DNA of 53,792 nt from CAMCHP01 sp036835325. GTDB taxonomy: Bacteria; Bacteroidota; Bacteroidia; Flavobacteriales_D; Sanyastnellaceae. Position 1 is the stretch's first letter; each line of letters begins with the position of its first letter. A program made the position numbers and the translations under genes. This document shows positions 40,850-48,391 of the stretch, in pieces. A model generated the notes under the pieces. It did no database searches, had not been told where the DNA came from, and was given only the letters and a program-made list of their open reading frames with translations. The DNA is taken from assembly GCA_036835325.1 (NCBI GenBank), contig DAITMF010000021.1, positions 1-53,792 on the forward strand, written 5' to 3'.

Positions 40850-41777
40850 GGCTGGGCGGTGTTTGTCGGGTTTGCTCAACAAAGAATCGCGCATTCTCAA
40901 GTGCTGCGATGTGCTCTTCCGGCTCTGGTATGAACTTGGCAAATTTCACCACGTCGGCAAGTTGCAGGGTGGCTTTCAGTCGGTTGTAGGCATCTCCGGG
41001 AACACCCATCATCCGCAAGTCGGCGAGGATTTGACGGGTAGTGCGCTCCATTGTGCGCACATGGTAGCGGCGCTCGATGTAGATGCGCAAAGCATCCGTA
41101 AGTTCACTCTGGTATACTTTCACAGCACCTTTTTGCCACAGCTCTTTCCGTTCAAGTTCATTGAGCGCATTCAACGCTTCTTCAGCGGCTGGCAAACGTT
41201 CTACCAAAGGCTCCGTTTCGACGGCAACACTTCGGGGCCTCATCCGCCAACGGCGAATCAACCAAAATGAAAGCAGCAGCAAAATACATCCGCCCACAAT
41301 CCACTCCAGGTGATCAATCAACCAATCAATAAGGGTGTACTCAACTTCGTAAATCTCTTTGACATCGCGAGGCATAAGCTCGACCACCGGAGCGGGGACA
41401 TGCAGAAGCAATGCATTGCTTTCAAACCGTTGTTCACCCACGCCAAACTGAACCGGTGGTATCACCACATAGCCGGTGTCAAAACAGGTGATGGTGAGCG
41501 ACTGGTTAAGCTCAAAGCGGCTCTCTGAATTGAGCGTGTCAATCGTGCTTGACGAAATCACCTCAATTTGGCCAGTGAGGGTGTCGGTAAACGCTGGCCA
41601 AATAATTGGTTCGGTGGGGGTTACCGGCAATTCCAAGGTGAGCGTGAGCCGCGTTTGACCGCCCAGCTGAATCTCTGTTGTATCCAAGCGAATGGAGGCC
41701 GATTGCCCCATCGCAACGGTGGTCGTGAGCAGCAGCGTGAGCAGCGCAAAAAAACTATGTGGTTGTTTAGCTCGCAC
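40842..41777 (-). CDS. Bat-operon membrane protein (BatD-like accessory)
   Basis: 311 residues. Signal peptide about 1-24, an Ig-like beta domain (IRLDTTEIQLGGQTRLTLTLELP ... GYVVIPPVQFGV), one transmembrane helix at about 162-180 followed by RRWRMRPR, and a helical cytoplasmic domain (YQSELTDALRIYIERRYHVRTMERTTRQIL). It is a smaller relative of BatD in layout and occupies the slot between DUF58 and batA seen in other Bacteroidota. Overlaps DUF58 by 11 bases and batA by 8. Confidence 0.75.
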   Translation of the reverse strand: MRAKQPHSFFALLTLLLTTTVAMGQSASIRLDTTEIQLGGQTRLTLTLELPVTPTEPIIWPAFTDTLTGQIEVISSSTIDTLNSESRFELNQSLTITCFDTGYVVIPPVQFGVGEQRFESNALLLHVPAPVVELMPRDVKEIYEVEYTLIDWLIDHLEWIVGGCILLLLSFWLIRRWRMRPRSVAVETEPLVERLPAAEEALNALNELERKELWQKGAVKVYQSELTDALRIYIERRYHVRTMERTTRQILADLRMMGVPGDAYNRLKATLQLADVVKFAKFIPEPEEHIAALENARFFVEQTRQTPPSHE

Positions 41778-42636
41778 GTTGCTTGAAGAGGGTCATCAAT
41801 GGTTTAACGTAAGGGGTGTCGGTTTTTAGGGTGATGTGATCAACCCCGGCCTTGCCGAAGAGTTCTTTCAGCCGCGATTTGCGCTCCAAGTATTCGGTGT
41901 GGAGGGCTTTTCTGACCGATTTTCGGCTGCTGTTGATCCATTGCAAGTGACCGGTTTCGGCGTTGCGTATTTGCAGCCAGCCTGCGTTGGGCAGTTCCAT
42001 TTCGCCGCGGTCTTCAACGTGCAGCGCGACTACGTCGTGTTTGCGCGACGTAATGCGAAGCGCGTGCTCAAATCCTTCCCCAATAAAGTCAGACACGACG
42101 AAGCAAATGGAGCGTTTTTTCACCACGCGATTGAGGTAATCAAGGGCGAGGGCAATGTCGGTTCCACGTCCTTCCGGCTTGAAATCAAGCAGTTCGCGAA
42201 TGATGTGGAGGATGTGCGTTTTTCCTTTTTTTGGAGGGATGAATTTTTCAATGCGGTCGCTAAAAAGCAGCACACCGATTTTATCGTTGTTTTGGATGGC
42301 ACTGAATGCCAGTACGGCTGAAAGTTCAGTAATCAGCTGCCGCTTGAGTTGTTCGCCGCTGCCAAAGTCTTCTGAACCCGAAACGTCGGCCAAGATAATT
42401 GCGGTGAGTTCGCGCTCTTCTTCGAACACTTTGACATAGGGATGCCCTAGCCGCGCTGTAACGTTCCAGTCAATCGTGCGAATTTCGTCGCCATGCTGGT
42501 ATTCGCGGTTTTCACTGAAAGCCATACCACGCCCTTTGAAGGCAGAATGGTATTCTCCAGAGAAAATCTGCCTGCTCAAGCCGCGAGTACGTATTTCGAT
42601 GGCCCTGACTTTTTTAAGCAGCTCCGTCGTTTCCAT
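41767..42636 (-). CDS. DUF58 protein
   Basis: 289 residues from ATG 42636 (METTELLKKVRAIEIRTRGL, the usual family start); ATG 42654, overlapping the moxR stop, would add six residues. It has the DUF58 signature GRGMAFSENREYQHGDEIRTIDWNVTARLGHPYVKVFEEERE, then a VWA-like fold (IILADVSGSEDFGSG). Always found with MoxR ATPases, whose probable client it is. Confidence 0.92.
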   Translation of the reverse strand: METTELLKKVRAIEIRTRGLSRQIFSGEYHSAFKGRGMAFSENREYQHGDEIRTIDWNVTARLGHPYVKVFEEERELTAIILADVSGSEDFGSGEQLKRQLITELSAVLAFSAIQNNDKIGVLLFSDRIEKFIPPKKGKTHILHIIRELLDFKPEGRGTDIALALDYLNRVVKKRSICFVVSDFIGEGFEHALRITSRKHDVVALHVEDRGEMELPNAGWLQIRNAETGHLQWINSSRKSVRKALHTEYLERKSRLKELFGKAGVDHITLKTDTPYVKPLMTLFKQRAS

Positions 42637-42653
42637 GCGCTGAATTGGGTGCA

Positions 42654-43694
42654 TCAAGGCACCTCAACTTTGTTGAGGATTTCAGTGATGATTTGCTCTT
42701 GGGTGATGTTTTCGGCTTCGGCTTCGAAGGTGAGGCCAATGCGGTGGCGCATCACGTCGAGGCAAACTGCGCGCACGTCTTCAGGTATAACGTATCCGCG
42801 GCGGTTGATAAAGGCATAGGCCTTGGCCGCAATGGCCATGCCAATGGATGCGCGTGGCGAACCGCCGAAGGCAATCAACTTACCGAGGTGACCGAGGCCG
42901 TACTCTTCCGGCTGACGCGACGCAAATACAATGTCGACAATGTAGCGCGTGATTTTATCGTCCATGTAGACTTTGCGGACGTTCTTCCGCGCTTCGATGA
43001 TGTCGTTCGGTGAAACCACGGCACGCGGCTTCGGCAATCCTTCGCCTGAAATGTTGGCGTTGATGATTTCGCGCTCTTCGTTTTTGGTGGGGTAGCCAAT
43101 GACCACTTTCAGCAAGAATCGGTCAACCTGTGCTTCAGGTAGGGGGTAGGTTCCTTCTTGCTCAATTGGGTTTTGGGTCGCCAAAACCAAAAAAGGTTCG
43201 GGAAGTTCGTAGCTCTGCGGACCAATCGTTACCTGGCGCTCTTGCATGGCTTCAAGCAAAGCACTTTGCACTTTCGCAGGGGCACGGTTGATTTCGTCGG
43301 CCAAGATGAAGTTGGCAAAAACAGGACCTTTCTTTACCGTGAACTCCTCGGTTTTCTGGTTGTATATCATCGTGCCGATGAGGTCGGCCGGCAAGAGGTC
43401 AGGCGTAAACTGCAAACGCGAGAAATTCACATCAACCGATTGCGCCAGCGATTTGATCGCGAGCGTTTTGGCGAGCCCCGGAACCCCCTCAAGGAGTACG
43501 TGGCCATTCGCCAAAAGACCAATTAGCAGCTTGTCGAGCATGTCGCGCTGACCGATGATCGTTTTCTCAAGTTCCAAGTTCAGCAGATCAATGAAGGCGC
43601 TGCTTTGCTCTATGGCTTCGTTGAGTGCATGGATGTCTCCCGCATGCATCGAAGTAGTTCCTGTCATACCCGTTTTTTCTTGGTCCATCAGCAT
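42654..43694 (-). CDS. MoxR-family AAA+ ATPase
   Basis: 346 residues. Walker A GVPGLAKT, Walker B ILADEINRAP, sensor 1 ATQNPIEQEGTYPLPEAQVDRF and a C-terminal lid ending in the sensor 2 region (GGSPRASIGMAIAAKAYAF). MoxR proteins act as chaperones that insert metals or activate VWA-domain partners. First gene of the nine-gene bat operon, divergent from the MazG-like gene with 247 bases between; the bat promoter must be here but no clean TANNTTTG match was found. Confidence 0.95.
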   Translation of the reverse strand: MLMDQEKTGMTGTTSMHAGDIHALNEAIEQSSAFIDLLNLELEKTIIGQRDMLDKLLIGLLANGHVLLEGVPGLAKTLAIKSLAQSVDVNFSRLQFTPDLLPADLIGTMIYNQKTEEFTVKKGPVFANFILADEINRAPAKVQSALLEAMQERQVTIGPQSYELPEPFLVLATQNPIEQEGTYPLPEAQVDRFLLKVVIGYPTKNEEREIINANISGEGLPKPRAVVSPNDIIEARKNVRKVYMDDKITRYIVDIVFASRQPEEYGLGHLGKLIAFGGSPRASIGMAIAAKAYAFINRRGYVIPEDVRAVCLDVMRHRIGLTFEAEAENITQEQIITEILNKVEVP

Positions 43695-43941
43695 GGGTTA
43701 GGCACGTTGTACACGTGCTGGTGTGTTCGGTGCAAGGTTTACGCAAAGTTCAGTTAAGGTTCGGGCTACCTTGAAATACAGGGTGTTAAAAGTTGTTAAG
43801 CAAATGCCGTCTCTTACCGTTTTTTAAGGGTTTTGGGCGGATGTGCGGCTGTGTACACCGGTTGACAATGCGTGGATAAAACGGCTTTAATTGGTTGAAC
43901 GGCCCCATGGGATTTTGGGGATGGATGGATAGATTAGTAAC

Positions 43942-44364
43942 ATGGAAAAACAGCACTTGCCCTTTAGCCAAATCATCGATTACGTGCGCGAGTTTCACGA
44001 TGCCTTCAAAGTAGGGTATGCCCGCGAGCCAGAAGGCCGTTTGAGCGAAGCCGAGTACCGGTTGCGGCACCGGCTTATGCACGAAGAGAATGAAGAATAC
44101 CTTGAAGCGGCCGCCGAAGGTGATCTTGTTGGTGTTGCAGATGCATTGGGCGATCAGCTTTACATTCTTTGCGGAACCATTCTTAAGCACGGCTTGCAGC
44201 ACAAGATTGTTGAGGTGTTCGAAGAAATCCAACGCAGCAACATGTCAAAGCTCGATGCCAACGGTGAGCCCATTTTCAGGGAAGACGGCAAAGTCATGAA
44301 AAGCGAGCTTTATTTCCGTCCGAACATCGCAAAAGTGATCAACGCAAGCGAGGTTGAATTATGA
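43942..44364 (+). CDS. MazG-like nucleoside triphosphate pyrophosphohydrolase
   Basis: 140 residues, all-helical NTP-PPase fold (MazG/PRA-PH type). The metal-binding pattern is visible as EENEEYLEA and VADALGDQLYILCGT (ExxE ... D). A C-terminal region (GEPIFREDGKVMKSELYFRPNI) resembles phosphoribosyl-ATP pyrophosphohydrolase-like proteins of phage and Bacteroidota. Probably hydrolyses (d)NTPs or related compounds, possibly as house-cleaning. Overlaps the DUF4442 gene by ATGA. Confidence 0.85.
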   Translation: MEKQHLPFSQIIDYVREFHDAFKVGYAREPEGRLSEAEYRLRHRLMHEENEEYLEAAAEGDLVGVADALGDQLYILCGTILKHGLQHKIVEVFEEIQRSNMSKLDANGEPIFREDGKVMKSELYFRPNIAKVINASEVEL

Positions 44365-44882
44365 AGCAGCTTCTCGGGGCAATGGATGCCGCCAAACGAT
44401 CGCCCTTTCGCATGTGGCTGCTCAATCGGATGCTGTGGACCGGCATCCCGTTCAACGCACCGCACCGGTTAAAGGTGGTGAAGCTTGATGATGATGCCGT
44501 GCACATCTCCATCCCCTTTAAACGGAACAACAAAAACCACTTGAATGGTTTGCATGCCTGTGTGATGGCGACGGCCTCTGAGTACGCATCGGGTTTGGCG
44601 CTGTTGCAGAAGGCCGATGCTTCGCGCTACCGACTCATCATGCAGAAGCTTGAAGTGGAGTACCACGCCCAAGGCCGTCAAGCCGCCGTGGCCACTTCGC
44701 GCATCTCCAAAGAGGAGGTTGAGCGCGAAATAACGGAGCCGTTGGCGTCGGCAGACAGTGTTGTGTACCCCTCAAAAGCAGAGGTGCACGATCTTGACGG
44801 AAGGCACCTCTGCACAGCCACCATTTATTGGCAACTCAAGCCTTGGGACAAAGTTCGAACACCCAAGTCATCGCAGGGTTGA
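44361..44882 (+). CDS. DUF4442 hotdog-fold protein (putative thioesterase)
   Basis: 173 residues with a single hotdog domain: VHISIPFKRNNKNHLNGLHACVMATASEYASGLALL, then a long helix and beta sheet ending HDLDGRHLCTATIYWQLKP. DUF4442 proteins are predicted acyl-CoA thioesterase relatives; the NGLHA segment occupies the catalytic position. Translationally coupled to the MazG-like gene. Confidence 0.8.
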   Translation: MKQLLGAMDAAKRSPFRMWLLNRMLWTGIPFNAPHRLKVVKLDDDAVHISIPFKRNNKNHLNGLHACVMATASEYASGLALLQKADASRYRLIMQKLEVEYHAQGRQAAVATSRISKEEVEREITEPLASADSVVYPSKAEVHDLDGRHLCTATIYWQLKPWDKVRTPKSSQG

Positions 44883-45104
44883 GCGTTCGGTGATGAGCCA
44901 TTTCCCATTGACGCCATCAACACGCATGGCCCGTGGGGCGTTTCTCGGAATTCATGGCTTTGAGATTTAGGGGTTTATTAGGTACAACTTTGTGAAGGGC
45001 AATCGCGTATGCCACTGCCAGCGGGTTTCGGGCAAGCGTCGTCAATCGTCGAGTTTTCGTTTGATGAAAGTGTATTCAATGCCCCATGAGTCGTTGTGAA
45101 GTTG

Positions 45105-45112
45105 TAATTTTG
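45105..45112 (+). promoter_or_regulatory. -7 box for thrS operon
   Basis: TAATTTTG, exact TANNTTTG, ending 19 bases before the thrS ATG. The 222 bases before it (44883-45104) hold no gene that I can support. Confidence 0.55.
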
Positions 45113-45131
45113 CACTCCAAATTCAAGCAGT

Positions 45132-47087
45132 ATGATTAACGTGACTCTCCCTGACGGTTCTGTTCGTCAGGTAGCGGAAGGAAGCAGTGCGCTCGACGTA
45201 GCCGCTTCCATAAGTGAGGGGTTGGCCCGCAATGTGTTGGCCGCCGAAGTGAATGGTGAAATCATTGATCTCACCCGTGAACTCACGAGCGATTGCACGT
45301 TGAAGTTGCTGACTTGGGATGCCGATGGGGCAAAATCGACCCTGTGGCACTCTGCAGCCCACCTCATGGCCGAGGCGCTCGAAGCGCTGTATCCGGGGGT
45401 GAAGTTCTGGGTTGGTCCGCCGGTTGAAAGTGGCTTTTACTACGACGTCGATTTGAACGGTCATTCGCTGAGCGACAAAGATTTCGAGGCCATTGAGAAC
45501 AAAATGCTTGAGTTGGCCCGTCAGGCAAATCCTTACATCCGAAAAGAAGTGAGCAAGGCCGATGCTGTTGCCTATTTCACTGAAAAAGGTGACGAGTACA
45601 AGCTCGATTTGCTCCAGAACCTCGAAGACGGAAGCATTACCTTCTATACGCAAGGCGGTTTTACCGACTTGTGCCGCGGGCCGCACATTCCCAACACCGG
45701 TATCATCAAAGCTGTGAAGTTGATGAACCTCGCTGGTGCTTATTGGAAGGGCGACGAGAAGAACAAGCAGCTGACCCGCATTTACGGTGTGGCGTTCCCG
45801 AAGCAAAGCATGCTGAAAGACCATTTGGTTTTGCTCGAGGAGGCCAAGAAGCGTGACCACCGTCGTTTGGGCAAAGAGCTTGATCTGTTTCACTTCAGTG
45901 AGAAGGTTGGTCAGGGCTTGCCGCTTTGGTTGCCAAAAGGCGCAGCATTGCGGGCACGTTTGGAGAACTTTCTGAAAGAAGCGCAACGCAAAGCGGGCTA
46001 CGATCCTGTGATTACGCCCCACATTGGCAGCAAAGAATTGTATGTGACTTCAGGTCACTTCGCCAAGTACGGAGCAGACAGCTTTCAGCCGATTGAAACC
46101 CCTGCCGAAGGCGAGGTGTACATGCTGAAACCCATGAACTGTCCGCACCACTGCGAGATTTACAAGAGCCGACCGCGCTCATACCGCGACCTGCCCATTC
46201 GCTATGCAGAGTTCGGTACGGTGTACCGCTATGAGCAAAGCGGTGAGCTGCACGGCTTAACCCGCGTACGTGGCTTCACCCAAGATGATGCCCACATTTT
46301 CTGTACCCAAGAGCAGTTGAAAGACGAGGTAGGGAAGGTGATTGATTTGGTGCTGTATATCTTCAAGGTGCTTGGCTTTAAAGACTATGTGGCCCAGGTA
46401 TCTTTGCGTGATCCTGAAACTCCTGAGAAGTATATAGGTAGTGTAGAGAATTGGGACAAGGCCGAGCGCTCGATTCAAGAAGTGGCCAACGAGAAAGGCT
46501 TACGCACCGTTGTTGAATATGGTGAAGCCGCCTTTTACGGACCAAAGCTTGACTTTATGGTGCGCGACGCCATTGGTCGAAAATGGCAGTTGGGCACTGT
46601 ACAGGTTGACTACAACTTGCCTGAACGTTTTGAGTTGGAATACACCGGTGCTGACAATGCTCCGCACCGGCCGGTCATGATTCACAGGGCACCTTTTGGC
46701 TCAATGGAGCGTTTTGTCGCTATTTTGATTGAGCATTGCGCCGGCAAATTCCCGCTGTGGCTAACGCCGGAACAGGTGAAAATACTGCCTATCAGCGATC
46801 GTTTTAACGATTATGCAAAGAAGGTTTCAGAAGTCCTAGAAAATTGCGATATTCGCGCCCTCGTTGACCAAAGACCTGAAAAGGTGGGTCGCAAGATTCG
46901 TGACGCTGAATTGGAGCGCATTCCGTACATGCTTATCGTAGGTGAGCAAGAAGCGGCGGAAGGTGCGGTTTCGGTTCGGCGCCAAGGTGAAGGCGACCTC
47001 GGTTCGATGAGTGCAGAAGCATTTGCGGAGTTGATTAAGAAGGAGATTCGGAAGCAGCTTCACGAAGAAGACAAGAGTAGTAATTAA
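45132..47087 (+). CDS. thrS: Threonyl-tRNA synthetase
   Basis: Charges tRNA-Thr in the cytoplasm. 651 residues, full length. TGS domain about 1-62 (INVTLPDGSVRQV), editing domain (HSAAHLMAEALEALYPGVKFWVGPPVE and CRGPHI), class II catalytic core with motif 2 (YRYEQSGELHGLTRVRGFTQDDAHIF), zinc Cys/His (MNCPHHCEIY), motif 3 (HRAPFGSMERF) and an anticodon-binding C-terminus. Starts the thrS-infC-rpmI-rplT operon, the same order as in E. coli. Confidence 0.97.
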   Translation: MINVTLPDGSVRQVAEGSSALDVAASISEGLARNVLAAEVNGEIIDLTRELTSDCTLKLLTWDADGAKSTLWHSAAHLMAEALEALYPGVKFWVGPPVESGFYYDVDLNGHSLSDKDFEAIENKMLELARQANPYIRKEVSKADAVAYFTEKGDEYKLDLLQNLEDGSITFYTQGGFTDLCRGPHIPNTGIIKAVKLMNLAGAYWKGDEKNKQLTRIYGVAFPKQSMLKDHLVLLEEAKKRDHRRLGKELDLFHFSEKVGQGLPLWLPKGAALRARLENFLKEAQRKAGYDPVITPHIGSKELYVTSGHFAKYGADSFQPIETPAEGEVYMLKPMNCPHHCEIYKSRPRSYRDLPIRYAEFGTVYRYEQSGELHGLTRVRGFTQDDAHIFCTQEQLKDEVGKVIDLVLYIFKVLGFKDYVAQVSLRDPETPEKYIGSVENWDKAERSIQEVANEKGLRTVVEYGEAAFYGPKLDFMVRDAIGRKWQLGTVQVDYNLPERFELEYTGADNAPHRPVMIHRAPFGSMERFVAILIEHCAGKFPLWLTPEQVKILPISDRFNDYAKKVSEVLENCDIRALVDQRPEKVGRKIRDAELERIPYMLIVGEQEAAEGAVSVRRQGEGDLGSMSAEAFAELIKKEIRKQLHEEDKSSN

Positions 47088-47099
47088 AATTTTTGAGCC

Positions 47100-47654
47100 A
47101 TAGCAATACGTAGAAAACGCGACAGAGGTCCGGCGCGAATCATCAAAGAAGATCCGCATCGGATTAACCGTAAAATCACCGCACGTGAAGTGCGCGTGGT
47201 GGGCGAGAACATTGAAACTGGGGTATTTTCCCTTGACCAGGCCCTTCGGATGGCCCAAGAGTTGGAATTGGATTTGGTAGAGATATCTCCCAATGCTGAC
47301 CCACCGGTTTGCCGTATCGTAGACTACAGCAAGTTCTTGTACAACCTCCGCAAGAAAGAGAAGGAGCAGAAAGCCAAGCAAAGTAACGTCACCGTGAAGG
47401 AAATCCGTTTCGGGCCCAACACCGACGATCACGACTTTGAATTCAAGCTGAAGCACGCTCGTAAGTTTCTTGAAGAGGGCTCAAAAGTGAAAGCGTACGT
47501 GTTTTTTAAAGGACGTACGATTGTGTTTAAGGAGCGTGGAGAGATTCTTCTTCTGAAGTTCGCTCAAGAGCTTGAAGACGTAGCTGCTGTAGAGCAGCTG
47601 CCGAAGCTCGAAGGTAAACGGATGATTATGATGTTCAACCCACGCAAGAAATAA
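47100..47654 (+). CDS. infC: Translation initiation factor IF-3, ATA start codon
   Basis: Binds 30S and checks the start codon. 184 residues if it starts at ATA 47100. The open frame runs back only to a TGA at 47094-47096, and the only codons before the conserved N-terminus are GCC ATA. Reading ATA as Met gives MAIRRKRDRGPARI, the usual Bacteroidota IF-3 beginning. The first ATG-like codon, GTG 47190, would delete 30 conserved residues and part of the N domain (RINRKITAREVRVVGEN). Rare start codons (AUU, AUA) are known for infC because IF-3 represses its own translation. The rest is normal: LDLVEISPNADPPVCRIVDYSKF, KEIRFGPNTDDHDFEFKLKHARKFL. 12 bases after thrS. Confidence 0.93.
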   Translation: MAIRRKRDRGPARIIKEDPHRINRKITAREVRVVGENIETGVFSLDQALRMAQELELDLVEISPNADPPVCRIVDYSKFLYNLRKKEKEQKAKQSNVTVKEIRFGPNTDDHDFEFKLKHARKFLEEGSKVKAYVFFKGRTIVFKERGEILLLKFAQELEDVAAVEQLPKLEGKRMIMMFNPRKK

Positions 47655-47683
47655 GGATTCATTAATTCATAAATAGTACGGTT

Positions 47684-47878
47684 ATGCCGAAGATGAAAAC
47701 CAAGTCGAGCGCCAAAAAGCGTTTCAAGTTGACCGGCACCGGGAAGATCAAACGCAAGCATGCGTTCAAGAGCCACATCTTGACCAAAAAGGCAACCAAG
47801 CGTAAGCGCAACCTTACCGCGTTTACTACGGTTGACAAGGCAGATGAGAAGAGCATCAAGAGACAATTGCTTATCTGA
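47684..47878 (+). CDS. rpmI: 50S ribosomal protein L35
   Basis: 64 residues: PKMKTKSSAKKRFKLTGTGK, then KRKHAFKSHILTKKATKRKRNL. Very basic, as expected. 29 bases after infC. Confidence 0.97.
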   Translation: MPKMKTKSSAKKRFKLTGTGKIKRKHAFKSHILTKKATKRKRNLTAFTTVDKADEKSIKRQLLI

Positions 47879-47963
47879 TCAACCAATTATCCGGTAATGT
47901 TTAACCCGGTTTGCAGTAGTAAGCGCTCAAGGTGAGCCGCTGCCGACCTAAACGAACAACACT

Positions 47964-48308
47964 ATGCCACGTTCAAAGAATGTTGTAGCGGCAAGAGCGC
48001 GCCGCAAGAAAGTGCTCAAGATGGCCCGTGGTTACTACGGTGCACGTAAAAATGTATGGACTGTTGCAAAGAACGCCGTAGAAAAGGCGTTGCAATACTC
48101 TTATGCAGGACGTAAACAGCGTAAGCGTCAATTCCGTCGCCTATGGATTCAGCGTATCAACGCCGGAGCCCGTGAGTACGGAATGTCATACTCTGCTTTT
48201 ATGGGCAAAATTCACGCCAAAGGAATCGCATTGAACCGTAAGGTACTTGCTGACCTTGCAATGAATCATCCCGAAGCCTTTAAGGCAGTGGTTGACCAAT
48301 TGAAGTGA
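47964..48308 (+). CDS. rplT: 50S ribosomal protein L20
   Basis: 114 residues: VAARARRKKVLKMARGYYGARK, then KQRKRQFRRLWIQRINAGAREYGMSYS and LADLAMNHPEAFKAVV. Early 50S assembly protein that represses its own operon in other bacteria. Last gene of the operon, followed by a strong terminator. Confidence 0.97.
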   Translation: MPRSKNVVAARARRKKVLKMARGYYGARKNVWTVAKNAVEKALQYSYAGRKQRKRQFRRLWIQRINAGAREYGMSYSAFMGKIHAKGIALNRKVLADLAMNHPEAFKAVVDQLK

Positions 48309-48327
48309 GAAAAAACTTCCTCCATCG

Positions 48328-48354
48328 AAAAGCCGGCCGTTTGGCCGGCTTTTT
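48328..48354 (+). terminator. Terminator of thrS-infC-rpmI-rplT
   Basis: 8-bp GC-rich stem AGCCGGCC / GGCCGGCT (48331-48338 with 48343-48350) plus A/T pairs, loop GTTT, then TTTT. 19 bases after the rplT stop. Confidence 0.92.
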
Positions 48355-48391
48355 GCATATACACGAGTATATTCGCACAAAGCTTTCACTG

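Noticed and set aside
43702..43718. Palindrome GCACG-N7-CGTGC just upstream of moxR
   Set aside because: Only five paired bases per arm with a 7-base centre; too weak alone to call an operator.
45123..46022. 299-codon open frame on the minus strand opposite thrS
   Set aside because: It is the antisense shadow of a strongly conserved gene; its translation has no family features and no promoter.
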